DNA of 64,000 bases from positions 186,001 to 250,000 of the forward strand of contig CAZIOT010000001.1 in the NCBI GenBank assembly GCA_964540965.1. Direction: 5' to 3'. The stretch's first letter is position 1. Every line of letters starts with the position of its first letter. The translations under genes and the position numbers were made by a program. Positions 7,619-15,915 of this stretch are shown piece by piece. This stretch comes from JADYZU01 sp964540965. GTDB taxonomy: Bacteria; Pseudomonadota; Alphaproteobacteria; Rhodobacterales; Rhodobacteraceae. The notes beneath the pieces are model-generated. The model ran no database searches. It was given only the letters and a program-made list of their open reading frames with translations, and was not told the origin of the DNA.

Positions 7619-8563
7619 ATGAACTGGATTTCGAACTACGTCCGCCCGAAGATCAACTCGCTCTTCTCGCGGCGCGAAGTCCCCGAGAATTTGTGGACCA
7701 AGTGCGATGAATGCGGCCAGATGCTGTTTCACCGCGAACTGGCCGACAACCTGAACGTCTGCACCAACTGCGGCCACCACATGGCGATCAGCCCGCGCGC
7801 CCGCTTTGCCGCACTGTTCGACGGCGGCGTCTTTACCGAGGTCAAGGTGCCCGAGCCTCTGGCCGACCCGCTCAAATTCCGCGACACCAAGAAATATCCC
7901 GACCGCATGCGCGAGGCCCGCACCGCGACGGGCGAGAAAGAGGCGATGCTTGTCGCCGAGGGCGAGATCGGCCGCACCCCGATTGTTGCCGCGGCGCAGG
8001 ACTTCAGCTTCATGGCCGGATCGATGGGCATGTATGTCGGCAATGCCATCATCGCCGCCGCCGAACGGGCGGTGGCGCTGAAACGGCCGCTGGTGCTGTT
8101 TTCGGCCGCCGGCGGGGCGCGGATGCAGGAAGGCATCCTGTCGCTGATGCAGATGCCGCGCACCACGGTCGCGATCCAGATGCTGCAAGAGGCCGGCCTG
8201 CCCTATATCGCGGTCCTGACCCATCCGACCACCGGCGGCGTGACCGCGTCCTATGCGATGCTGGGCGATGTGCAGATCGCCGAGCCGAACGCCCTGATCT
8301 GTTTCGCCGGCCCCCGCGTCATCGAACAGACCATCCGCGAAAAGCTGCCCGAGGGGTTCCAGCGCGCGGAATACCTGCTTGACCACGGCATGCTTGACCG
8401 GGTGACGCCGCGCGGCAAGATCAAGGACGAGCTTGTCACCATCCTGCGCATGCTTCTGGGCCTGACGCCCGAGGTGAAGGGCGATCTGGCGCCGCCGGCC
8501 CCGGCCACCGAGCCCGCCGCGCCCGAAACGCCGCCCCCGGCGAAAAAGCCCGCGCGGAAATGA
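7619..8563 (+). CDS. accD: acetyl-CoA carboxylase carboxyltransferase subunit beta
   Basis: A 314-residue AccD, the beta half of the carboxyltransferase that, with AccA and biotinylated AccB, makes malonyl-CoA for fatty-acid (and polyketide) synthesis. The N-terminal zinc ribbon is intact: C29-x2-C32 and C48-x2-C51 (KCDECGQ, CTNCGHH). The crotonase-like core shows FMAGSMGMYVGNAI and the oxyanion-hole segment GGARMQEGILSLMQM. The C-terminus is a Pro/Ala-rich tail ending KKPARK. The start MNWISNYVRP at 7619 fits family proteins better than the ATG three codons earlier. The stop overlaps the folC ATG by four bases. The 195-nt gap upstream is the divergent promoter region shared with the lipoprotein gene. 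Confidence 0.97.
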   Translation: MNWISNYVRPKINSLFSRREVPENLWTKCDECGQMLFHRELADNLNVCTNCGHHMAISPRARFAALFDGGVFTEVKVPEPLADPLKFRDTKKYPDRMREARTATGEKEAMLVAEGEIGRTPIVAAAQDFSFMAGSMGMYVGNAIIAAAERAVALKRPLVLFSAAGGARMQEGILSLMQMPRTTVAIQMLQEAGLPYIAVLTHPTTGGVTASYAMLGDVQIAEPNALICFAGPRVIEQTIREKLPEGFQRAEYLLDHGMLDRVTPRGKIKDELVTILRMLLGLTPEVKGDLAPPAPATEPAAPETPPPAKKPARK

Positions 8564-9822
8564 CCGCCGGCACCGGGTCCGACATCATCCTGCAAAGGAT
8601 GATGACGCTGCACCCCAAGATCATCGACCTGACGCTGGACCGGATGCACCGGCTTCTGGCGGCGCTCGACCATCCCGAACGGCGGATTGCGCCGGTGATC
8701 CATGTTGCCGGCACCAACGGCAAGGGGTCGACGCAGGCGATGATCCGCGCCGGGCTGATGGCGGGCGGCGCGCGGGTGCAGGCCTATACCTCACCGCACC
8801 TGGCGCGGTTCCACGAACGGATCCGGCTGGCGGACGGGCTGATTTCCGAAGCGCGGCTGACCGCGATCCTGGACCGTTGCCTTGCCGCCAACGGCCCCGA
8901 TCCGATCACCTTCTTCGAGATCACCACCGCCGCCGCCCTTGTCGCCTTTGCCGAGGATCCGGCCGACTGGTGCCTGCTGGAAGTCGGACTGGGCGGGCGG
9001 CTGGATGCCACCAATGTCGTGACGCCGCGCCTGTCGGTCATCACGCCCGTCGACCTCGACCACCAGCAATATCTGGGCGAGACGCTGGCCGCGATCGCCG
9101 GCGAAAAGGCCGGGATCATCAAGCGCGGCGTGCCGGTGGTGGTCGGCCCGCAGCAGGACGAGGCGCTTGCGGTGATCGAGGCGCAGGCGGCGCGGCTGGG
9201 CGCCCCGGTCTTTGCCCACGGCCAGCACTGGCAGGCAAGCGTAGAGCGCGGGCGGCTGGTCTATCAGGACGACGACGGCCTGCTTGACCTGCCGCTGCCC
9301 AACCTTGTCGGCACGCATCAGGTGCAGAACGCGGGCACCGCGCTGGCGGCATTGCGGCAGTTGGGGCAAGGCGAGGCCGCCTGCGAGGCGGCGGTGACCC
9401 GCGCCGAATGGCCGGCGCGGATGCAGCGGCTGACCGGGCGGCTGGCGCAACTGGCGGCGCCGGCCGAGCTGTGGCTTGACGGCGGCCACAACCCCCATGC
9501 CGGCCGCGCCATCGCCGAAACCCTGCGGGCGATGCCGCCGAAACCGACGCATCTGATCTGCGGGATGCTGAATACAAAGGACGTCGCGGGATTCATGGCG
9601 CCGCTGGCGCAGGTGGCCGAAAGCCTGACCGCCCTGTCGATCCCCGGCGAGGCGAACACTCTGCCCGCCGATGTCACCGCCGCCCATGCCTCTGCCGCCG
9701 GTCTGCCCGCCACGACGGCGCCGGGCCTTGAGGACGCGATCCGCGCCCTTGCCGCCCCCGGCCGGCGCATCCTGATCTGCGGCTCGCTTTACCTTGCCGG
9801 CCATGTGCTGAGGTCCGAATGA
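8560..9822 (+). CDS. folC: bifunctional folylpolyglutamate synthase / dihydrofolate synthase
   Basis: A 420-residue Mur-ligase-family enzyme that adds L-glutamate to dihydropteroate and then gamma-linked glutamates to folates, using ATP. The P-loop GTNGKGS is at residues 51-57. The second FolC signature (LLEVGLGGRLDATNVV) and the Mg/ATP segment ITPVDLDHQQYLG follow, and the C-terminal domain contains LDGGHNPHAGRAIAETL. The ATG at 8560 overlaps the accD stop (ATGA), the usual accD-folC coupling in proteobacteria. The stop overlaps the start of the next gene. Confidence 0.96.
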   Translation: MTAGTGSDIILQRMMTLHPKIIDLTLDRMHRLLAALDHPERRIAPVIHVAGTNGKGSTQAMIRAGLMAGGARVQAYTSPHLARFHERIRLADGLISEARLTAILDRCLAANGPDPITFFEITTAAALVAFAEDPADWCLLEVGLGGRLDATNVVTPRLSVITPVDLDHQQYLGETLAAIAGEKAGIIKRGVPVVVGPQQDEALAVIEAQAARLGAPVFAHGQHWQASVERGRLVYQDDDGLLDLPLPNLVGTHQVQNAGTALAALRQLGQGEAACEAAVTRAEWPARMQRLTGRLAQLAAPAELWLDGGHNPHAGRAIAETLRAMPPKPTHLICGMLNTKDVAGFMAPLAQVAESLTALSIPGEANTLPADVTAAHASAAGLPATTAPGLEDAIRALAAPGRRILICGSLYLAGHVLRSE

Positions 9823-10352
9823 TGTGGCGACTTGCCGCCGTCCTGTCCCTTGCCGCCGCACAGGCAGATGCAGCGGTCGTCCATTTCTGCTGGCAGGGCG
9901 AGAATGGCTATACGATGACCGGCCGGATGGAATTTCCCGATCCGCTGCTGAACCAAAGCCTGATAACCGAGGCGGAAATCACCGCCTTCCGCATCACCGG
10001 CTATCGTGACGGCGTGGCGCTGGGGTCATGGGACATGGCCGACCGCACCGGGACGACGACCTGGTATCTGCGCTACATGCCGCGGATCATGGAGTTTCCG
10101 GTCGGCGGGCTGGTGCCCGGCCCGTTCGATCAGGGCTGGAACGCCGACGGCGATGTAACGGATTGCGGCAACCCCGGTTTCGGCTTCAACGCCGGCAATT
10201 ACGCGCAGGATTTCTGCGTGAACGGCACCTGGGTCGAGGAATCGGGGATGCCGCCGCCGACCCCGTTCTATGCGATGACGACCCCGCCGCCGACGCCCGA
10301 TTGCTCCGGCCCGATGATGCTGAGCAAGGGGCCGGCGCGGAGGAATTTCTAG
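9819..10352 (+). CDS. secreted hypothetical protein
   Basis: A 177-residue protein with a signal peptide (MMWRLAAVLSLAAAQADA, cleavage near residue 18). The mature domain is about 160 residues and rich in aromatic and glycine residues (HFCWQGENGYTMTGRMEF, TTWYLRYMPRIMEFPVGG, NPGFGFNAGNYAQDFCVNGTW). Cysteines at several sites suggest disulfides in the periplasm. It resembles short PEP-CTERM-like or beta-sandwich secreted proteins but has no sorting tail, and I cannot name a family. Two start codons, ATG at 9819 and 9822, overlap the folC stop. The stop codon lies within a 26-bp palindrome at 10338-10363. Confidence 0.65.
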   Translation: MMWRLAAVLSLAAAQADAAVVHFCWQGENGYTMTGRMEFPDPLLNQSLITEAEITAFRITGYRDGVALGSWDMADRTGTTTWYLRYMPRIMEFPVGGLVPGPFDQGWNADGDVTDCGNPGFGFNAGNYAQDFCVNGTWVEESGMPPPTPFYAMTTPPPTPDCSGPMMLSKGPARRNF

Positions 10353-10363
10353 AAATTCCTCCG
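10338..10363. terminator. 26-bp AT-centred palindrome between convergent genes
   Basis: A perfect palindrome whose core is AGGAATTTCTAGAAATTCCT. It includes the last codons and the TAG stop of the secreted-protein gene. With the second palindrome just downstream it lies between two convergent genes, so a bidirectional terminator is the simplest reading. Confidence 0.6.
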
Positions 10364-10368
10364 TCAGG

Positions 10369-10390
10369 CTGAAATTTATATAAATTTCAG
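10369..10390. terminator. 22-bp AT-rich palindrome before the transaldolase stop
   Basis: A perfect palindrome running from CTGAAATTTAT to its reverse complement, ending five bases before the transaldolase stop codon (10395). It is strikingly AT-rich for this genome. On the minus strand it would fold into a hairpin just after tal and is likely its terminator. Confidence 0.6.
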
Positions 10391-10394
10391 TAAT

Positions 10395-11336
10395 TTACGC
10401 GAGTCGCTCGCCGATCAGCCGATACAGTTTCAGCGTGTCGGCGTGGAAATTGCGGATGCCTTCGGCCAGTTTCTCGGTCGCCATCGCATCCTCGTTCATC
10501 GCCCAGCGGAACGCCTGTTCGTCCATCGGGATCCGCGCCATGCCGGTCGCGCGGTCGGGCGACAGCGCGCGCGGCAGGTCGCCCGTGGCGGCGTCAAGCT
10601 CGGCCAGCAGGTTCGGCGCTATGGTCAGCCGGTCGCAGCCGGCCAGCGCCTGGATCTGGCCGATGTTGCGGAACGAGGCACCCATGACCACGGTCGCGAT
10701 TCCGTTCGATTTATAGTAATCATAGATGGTGCGGACCGAGGCGACGCCGGGATCGGTTTCCGGCGTATAGGTCTGGCCCGTCGCCTTGCCGAACCAGTCG
10801 GTGATCCGCCCGACGAAGGGCGAGATCAGGAACACCCCGGCATCGGCACAGGCCACCGCCTGCGCCAGTGAAAACAACAGCGTCAGGTTGCAGTTGATGC
10901 CTTCGGATTCCAGCACCCGCGCCGCCTGGATGCCTTCCCAGGTCGAGGCCAGCTTGACCAGCACCCGCTCGCGCCCGATGCCGCGTTCGGCGTAGGCGGC
11001 GATCAGCGCGCGGGCCTTGGCGATTGAGCCGTCCTTGTCGAAGGACAGCCTTGCATCGACCTCGGTCGAGACGCGGCCGGGGACCAGCGCGGCAAGTTCG
11101 GCGCCGACGCTGACGGTCAGGTCGTCGGCAATCGCCTGCACCGCATCGGCCCTTCCGCGGCCAGCGGCGACGGCGCGGGTCAGGTGACCCTCAAAGGCCG
11201 GGCTTTGCACCGCCTTGAGCACGATGGACGGATTGGTCGTGCAATCCTCGGGGCGCAGGCTGCGCACCGCCTCGATGTCGCCGGTATCGCCGACAACCAC
11301 CGTCATCTTCCGAAGCTGATCAAGCTTGCTGGCCAT
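10395..11336 (-). CDS. tal: transaldolase
   Basis: A 313-residue class I aldolase of the pentose phosphate pathway. It transfers a dihydroxyacetone unit from sedoheptulose 7-phosphate to glyceraldehyde 3-phosphate. The Schiff-base lysine is K128 in ERVLVKLASTWEGIQAA. The N-terminal DCTTNPSIVLKA and the C-terminal GASFRNIGQIQALAGCDRLTI, both family hallmarks, are present. Length and motifs fit the TalB (subfamily 1) type. The start at 11336 has a GGGGGGCG run upstream as its ribosome site. It converges on the folC operon, sharing the palindromic terminator region, and diverges from aroQ. Confidence 0.96.
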   Translation of the reverse strand: MASKLDQLRKMTVVVGDTGDIEAVRSLRPEDCTTNPSIVLKAVQSPAFEGHLTRAVAAGRGRADAVQAIADDLTVSVGAELAALVPGRVSTEVDARLSFDKDGSIAKARALIAAYAERGIGRERVLVKLASTWEGIQAARVLESEGINCNLTLLFSLAQAVACADAGVFLISPFVGRITDWFGKATGQTYTPETDPGVASVRTIYDYYKSNGIATVVMGASFRNIGQIQALAGCDRLTIAPNLLAELDAATGDLPRALSPDRATGMARIPMDEQAFRWAMNEDAMATEKLAEGIRNFHADTLKLYRLIGERLA

Positions 11337-11499
11337 GTCGCGCCCCCCTGCAGACTGTCGGTCTGGCGCATAGCCGCAAAGCCGCCCCGATGCAAAGGGC
11401 CAACAGCCCGTTGTCGCTGATGGGCCGGCCCGCGCCGCAGCCTTGCCAATCTTCTGCCCGCTTGCGATGCCAGTCGCACGAGAAGATGCAGGAGGCGCG

Positions 11500-11940
11500 A
11501 TGCCACGCAACATCCTTGTCCTGAACGGACCGAACCTGAACCTTCTGGGCAAGCGCCAGCCGGAAATCTATGGCACGACCACGCTTGCCGATATCGAGGC
11601 GGAATGCCGCGATCTGGGCGCCGGCCTTGGCCTGGGGCTCGACTTCTTCCAGACCAACCACGAAGGCGCGATGATCGACCGCATCCATGCCGCGCGCGGT
11701 GTTGCGGCGGGGATCGTCATCAACCCCGGCGCCTGGACCCATACCTCGGTCGCGATCCTGGACGCGCTGAACACCTTCGAGGGGGCGGTGATCGAGGTGC
11801 ATATCTCGAACATCCACAAGCGGGAACCGTTCCGGCATCATTCCTATGTCTCGGGCCGCGCCGATGCCGTCATCGCCGGCTGCGGCACCGAAGGGTATGG
11901 TCTTGCGCTGCGGCGGATGGCGACGCTGGTGGCGCCGTGA
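11500..11940 (+). CDS. aroQ: type II 3-dehydroquinate dehydratase
   Basis: A 146-residue dodecamer-forming enzyme converting 3-dehydroquinate to 3-dehydroshikimate in the shikimate pathway. It shows the type II motifs NGPNLNLLGKRQPEIYG (the catalytic tyrosine lies in the YG that follows PEI), QTNHEGAMID, INPGAWTHTSVA, and EVHISNIHKREPFRHHSY with the catalytic histidine. The ATG at 11500 follows an ideal GGAGG. The stop overlaps the GTG start of rfbB (GTGA), placing a central metabolic gene at the head of the dTDP-rhamnose operon. Confidence 0.97.
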   Translation: MPRNILVLNGPNLNLLGKRQPEIYGTTTLADIEAECRDLGAGLGLGLDFFQTNHEGAMIDRIHAARGVAAGIVINPGAWTHTSVAILDALNTFEGAVIEVHISNIHKREPFRHHSYVSGRADAVIAGCGTEGYGLALRRMATLVAP

Positions 11941-12977
11941 AGATCCTGGTCACCGGCGGCGCCGGGTTCATCGGGTCGGCCGTCGTGCGGCAGGCGGTGC
12001 GCGACGGGCATCAGGTGGTGAACCTTGACGCGCTGACCTATGCCGCGAACCTTGCCAATGTGGCGCCGGTCGCGAATGCGCCGGGATATGCCTTTGTCCA
12101 TGCCGACCTGCGCGACCGGAAGGCGCTGGATGATGCGCTGGCCGCCCACAACCCGGATGCGATCATGCATCTGGCCGCCGAAAGCCATGTCGACCGCTCC
12201 ATCGACGGGCCGGGGGATTTCATCCAGACCAATATCACCGGCACCTTCAACCTGCTCGAGGCGGCGCGCGCCCATTGGACCGCGCAGGGCCGGCCCGACC
12301 ATTTCCGTTTTCACCACATCTCGACCGACGAGGTGTTCGGCAGCCTTGGTCCCGAAGGGCAGTTCACCGAAGCCACCCCCTATGACCCGCGCAGCCCCTA
12401 TTCGGCCTCCAAGGCGGCCAGCGACCATCTGGTGCGCGCCTGGCACGAGACCTATGGCCTGCCGGTGGTCCTGACCAATTGCTCCAACAACTACGGCCCC
12501 TATCACTTTCCGGAAAAGCTGATCCCGGTGGTGATCCTGAATGCGCTGCACGGTCGGCCGATCCCGGTCTATGGCAAGGGCGAAAACGTCCGCGACTGGC
12601 TGTATGTCGAGGATCACGCCGATGCCCTGCTGACAGTGCTGCAACGCGGCCTTACCGGGCGAAGCTACAACATCGGAGGCGAGAACGAGGCGCGCAACAT
12701 CGACATCGTGCGCCGCATCTGCGCCGTGATGGACGAGATGCACCCCGAAGGCGCCCCGCATGACCGGCTGATCACCTTTGTCACCGACCGGCCCGGCCAT
12801 GACGCCCGCTATGCCATCGACCCGGCCCGCATCAGCGCCGAACTGGGCTGGCACCCCTCGGTGACGCTGGGCGAAGGGCTACGGCGGACGGTGCGCTGGT
12901 ATCTGGACAACGAATCCTGGTGGCGCCCGCTGCTCGACCGGCAGGGCGTCGGCCAGCGGCTGGGGACCGGGGCGTGA
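11937..12977 (+). CDS. rfbB: dTDP-glucose 4,6-dehydratase
   Basis: A 346-residue extended SDR that oxidises, dehydrates and re-reduces dTDP-D-glucose to dTDP-4-keto-6-deoxyglucose, step 2 of dTDP-L-rhamnose synthesis. The NAD motif GGAGFIGS opens the protein. The active-site triple STDEVFG (Thr, Asp, Glu) and the Y-x3-K pair in SPYSASKAASDHL are intact, as are NCSNNYGPYHFPEKLIP and DRPGHDARYAIDP. The start is GTG at 11937, overlapping the aroQ stop. The next gene overlaps its stop in the same way. Confidence 0.97.
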   Translation: MKILVTGGAGFIGSAVVRQAVRDGHQVVNLDALTYAANLANVAPVANAPGYAFVHADLRDRKALDDALAAHNPDAIMHLAAESHVDRSIDGPGDFIQTNITGTFNLLEAARAHWTAQGRPDHFRFHHISTDEVFGSLGPEGQFTEATPYDPRSPYSASKAASDHLVRAWHETYGLPVVLTNCSNNYGPYHFPEKLIPVVILNALHGRPIPVYGKGENVRDWLYVEDHADALLTVLQRGLTGRSYNIGGENEARNIDIVRRICAVMDEMHPEGAPHDRLITFVTDRPGHDARYAIDPARISAELGWHPSVTLGEGLRRTVRWYLDNESWWRPLLDRQGVGQRLGTGA

Positions 12978-13819
12978 GGGTCATCGTCCTTGGCCGCACC
13001 GGGCAGGTGGCGCGCGAACTGGCCCGCGTGCTGCCGGATGCGCTGTTCCTTGGCCGCGAGGAGGCGGATTTCCTGACCCCCGGCGCGGCGGCAGATGCCC
13101 TTGCCGCGCGGATCGCCGGCTCCGATGCCGTCATCAACGCCGCCGCCTGGACCGCCGTGGACAAGGCCGAGGCCGAGGAACCGGCGGCACATCTGGTCAA
13201 TGCCGAAACGCCCGGTGCGCTGGCCCGTGTCGCCGCCGCCCATGGCGTGCCGTTCCTGCATGTCTCGACCGATTATGTCTTTGACGGATCGGGCAGCGCG
13301 CCCTGGCATCCCGATGATCCGACCGGGCCGCTGTCCGCCTATGGCCGCACCAAGCTGGCCGGGGAACAGGCGGTTCGCGACGCCGGCGGGGTGCATGTCA
13401 TCCTGCGCACATCCTGGGTGTTTTCCGCCCATGGCGCGAATTTCGTCAAGACCATGCTGCGCCTTGGCGCCGAACGGCCGCGGCTGACCGTGGTTGCCGA
13501 CCAGATAGGCGGGCCGACCCCTGCGGCCGCCATCGCCGCGGCGCTGGCCACCATCGCCCGCGATCCGCAGCGCGGGGGCACCTTCCACTTCGCCGGGGCG
13601 CCCGACACCAGCTGGGCCGGTTTCGCGCGCGAGATCATGTCTCAGGCGGGGCTGCCGGCCGAGGTCGCCGACATCCCGACCTCGGCCTACCCGACCCCGG
13701 CCCGCCGCCCTGCCAATTCGCGGCTGGATTGCACCTCGCTGGCGCAGGTCTGGGGGATCGCCCGCCCCGACTGGCGCGCCGGCCTGCGCGCGGTCCTGCA
13801 AGACCTTGGAGCAAGTTGA
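12974..13819 (+). CDS. rfbD: dTDP-4-dehydrorhamnose reductase
   Basis: A 281-residue SDR catalysing the last step, reduction of dTDP-4-keto-L-rhamnose to dTDP-L-rhamnose. It has the N-terminal LGRTGQVARELAR, NAAAWTAVDKAE, the catalytic STDYVFDG and YGRTKLAGEQAV, and RTSWVF(S)xxGxNFVKTML. The start is GTG 12974 (GTGA overlap with rfbB). The gene order rfbB-D-C-A is not the commonest B-D-A-C but is functionally equivalent. Confidence 0.96.
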   Translation: MRVIVLGRTGQVARELARVLPDALFLGREEADFLTPGAAADALAARIAGSDAVINAAAWTAVDKAEAEEPAAHLVNAETPGALARVAAAHGVPFLHVSTDYVFDGSGSAPWHPDDPTGPLSAYGRTKLAGEQAVRDAGGVHVILRTSWVFSAHGANFVKTMLRLGAERPRLTVVADQIGGPTPAAAIAAALATIARDPQRGGTFHFAGAPDTSWAGFAREIMSQAGLPAEVADIPTSAYPTPARRPANSRLDCTSLAQVWGIARPDWRAGLRAVLQDLGAS

Positions 13820-14370
13820 TGGACGTGACCGAAACCGGCATCTCCGGTCTGCTCATCCTCAAACCCCGCCGCTTTGGCGACGAGCGCGGCTGGTTTACCG
13901 AGGTCTGGAACCGCGACACCCTGCGCGCCCATGGCATCGACCTTGATTTCGTGCAGGACAATCATTCGATGAGTGCGGCGCCCGGCACCGTCCGCGGCCT
14001 GCATTACCAGTCGCCGCCGCGCGCGCAGGATAAACTGGTGCGCTGCGGCCGCGGGCTGGTGTTCGATGTGGCGGTGGACGTGCGGCCGGGATCGGCGACC
14101 TGCGGCCGTTGGTTCGGGATCGAGCTGTCCCCCGAGAACGGCCTGCAACTGCTGATCCCCAAGGGGTTCCTGCACGGCTTTGTCACCCGCGCGCCGGGGT
14201 CGGAACTGCTTTACAAATGCACCGACACCTATGCCCCCGACTGCGATGGCGCCGTGCGCTGGGACGATGCCGATCTGGGCATCGACTGGGGCGTCGATCC
14301 TGCCAGCGCCACACTTTCGGACAAGGACCGCCGCGCCCCCGCCTTTCGCGACTGGCAGAATCCCTTCTGA
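13819..14370 (+). CDS. rfbC: dTDP-4-dehydrorhamnose 3,5-epimerase
   Basis: A 183-residue cupin epimerase that inverts C3 and C5 of the 4-keto-6-deoxyglucose intermediate. The motif RGLHYQSPP contains the catalytic histidine. FDVAVDVRPGSATCGRWFG, the IPKGFLHGFVT block and the YKCTDTYAPDCDGAVRWDD stretch are all typical. The ATG shares one base with the rfbD stop (TGATG). Confidence 0.97.
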   Translation: MDVTETGISGLLILKPRRFGDERGWFTEVWNRDTLRAHGIDLDFVQDNHSMSAAPGTVRGLHYQSPPRAQDKLVRCGRGLVFDVAVDVRPGSATCGRWFGIELSPENGLQLLIPKGFLHGFVTRAPGSELLYKCTDTYAPDCDGAVRWDDADLGIDWGVDPASATLSDKDRRAPAFRDWQNPF

Positions 14371-14380
14371 AGGAGCCGAC

Positions 14381-15259
14381 ATGCAGCGCAAGGGTATCAT
14401 TCTGGCCGGCGGCTCGGGCACGCGGCTTTATCCGATCACCATCGGCCTGTCGAAGCAGCTTTTGCCGATCTACGACAAGCCGATGATCTATTACCCGCTG
14501 ACCGCGCTGATGCTGGCCGGCATCCGCGAGATCGCGATCATCACCACCCCCGGCGACCAGGACCAGTTCCGCCGCACCCTGGGCGACGGGTCGCAATGGG
14601 GACTGCGGCTGGAGTATATCCCGCAGCCCAGCCCGGACGGGCTGGCGCAGGCCTATATCCTGGCCGAGGATTTCCTTGCCGGGGCGCCTTCGGCGATGGT
14701 CCTGGGGGACAACATCTTTTTCGGCCACGGCCTGCCCAGCCTGATGGCCGAGGCCGACCGCCAGGAAACCGGCGGGACGGTGTTCGGCTATCACGTCGCC
14801 GATCCCGAACGCTATGGCGTGGTGGATTTCGACGATCAGGGCCGCGCCCGCGCCATCATCGAAAAGCCGGCGGTGCCGCCGTCGAACTATGCCGTGACGG
14901 GTCTCTACTTCCTTGACGGCACCGCGCCCGCCCGTGCGCGGCAGGTGAAACCCTCGGCGCGGGGCGAGCTTGAGATCACCACCCTGCTCGAGATGTATCT
15001 GCACGAAGGCGCGTTGACGGTGAAAAAGATGGGCCGCGGCTATGCCTGGCTTGATACCGGCACCCACGCCAGCCTGCTCGACGCCGGGAATTTCGTCCGC
15101 ACCCTGCAGGAACGGCAGGGCCTCCAGACCGGCAGCCCCGACGAGATCGCCTGGCAGCAGGGCTGGATCACCGCATCGCAACTGCGCGACAGGGCCGGCC
15201 TGTTCGGCAAGAACAACTACGGCGCATATCTTGCCGACCTCGGCCGCGAGCGGGGGTGA
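14381..15259 (+). CDS. rfbA: glucose-1-phosphate thymidylyltransferase
   Basis: A 292-residue nucleotidyltransferase making dTDP-glucose from dTTP and glucose 1-phosphate, the first step of the dTDP-rhamnose route. The signature GGSGTRLYPITIGLSKQLLP follows the first residues. YDKPMIYYPL, LGDNIFFGHGL, and the C-terminal AWLDTGTHASLLDAGNFV are family hallmarks. An AAGGAG ribosome site lies 5 nt upstream of the ATG. It is the last gene of the aroQ-rfbBDCA operon. The dTDP-rhamnose would feed glycosyltransferases of the downstream locus. Confidence 0.97.
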   Translation: MQRKGIILAGGSGTRLYPITIGLSKQLLPIYDKPMIYYPLTALMLAGIREIAIITTPGDQDQFRRTLGDGSQWGLRLEYIPQPSPDGLAQAYILAEDFLAGAPSAMVLGDNIFFGHGLPSLMAEADRQETGGTVFGYHVADPERYGVVDFDDQGRARAIIEKPAVPPSNYAVTGLYFLDGTAPARARQVKPSARGELEITTLLEMYLHEGALTVKKMGRGYAWLDTGTHASLLDAGNFVRTLQERQGLQTGSPDEIAWQQGWITASQLRDRAGLFGKNNYGAYLADLGRERG

Positions 15260-15915
15260 TTCGCCGGGTCGTCGCCGCTACGGTGACAATCGGACTCTGG
15301 TGGCGGCATTGGGAAGGCGAGTTTAGCTCTACCTGTGATTGAAACGACGCGAGTCGGGGCAGGCGCGGCAAAGTTTCTGCAGGCGTCCCGATCTTGCCGC
15401 AATGCAGCCTCAATCCGGTGCTGACCGTTTCCGGGCTGATTCACAGCCCGTCGGACCGTCAAAACCCCCCGTCAATGTTCCCCCTCGCGCAACAATCCCG
15501 GGTGACACCACGGGACTGTCCGCGCGACGTTGCGTCAATCGCGACAATCCGGTCAGCACGGGGCGAATTTTCCCCCTGACCTGGATTAACTGTCTGATGC
15601 ATAGAGATTGCCGCGATGCAGCGTGATGGCATCGCATCGGGGCGAAGCGCGGCTTTACTGCGAATTGACGCACCGACTGTCCGAATGGTTAGGTTCAAAC
15701 TGTCGATAGTTTGTGCGAAGGATCGCCCGGTGTCGGACGCAAGCGGTTCTGCTGGCCGCGGCGGCATCGGGGACGAAAGACCGGGGATTTTCTGCCCGGC
15801 CCGGGGTCCACAGAAACGACGTAACTGACTGTCGGATCCTCCGTTCCGGCCGCCCTGCCAGGCGTGCCGACCCATCGGATGTTTCCGAAACATGGCCCTT
15901 CGGGGAGGGGTAGCC
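15260..15915 (+). promoter_or_regulatory. 656-nt non-coding region before the polysaccharide locus
   Basis: No convincing gene is present: the open frames here are short, Arg/Pro/Ser-rich and lack ribosome sites. The base composition is less GC-rich than the flanks. It must contain the end of the rfb transcript and the promoter of the ExoY-like gene. An 18-bp near-perfect palindrome, CAAACTGTCGATAGTTTG (15696-15713), could be an operator. I could not pick a credible -35/-10 pair or terminator by eye. Confidence 0.5.
15696..15713. promoter_or_regulatory. 18-bp inverted repeat, possible operator
   Basis: CAAACTGTCGATAGTTTG has 6-bp arms CAAACT/AGTTTG around a self-complementary TCGA core; only one G-T position breaks the symmetry. 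It lies about 200 nt upstream of the ExoY-like gene in an otherwise gene-free region. Operator function is inferred. Confidence 0.35.

Noticed and set aside
15339..15893. Several 60-140 codon open frames in the gap before the ExoY-like gene
   Set aside because: They lack ribosome sites, overlap one another on both strands, and have compositions (Arg, Pro, Ser) typical of non-coding GC-rich DNA.
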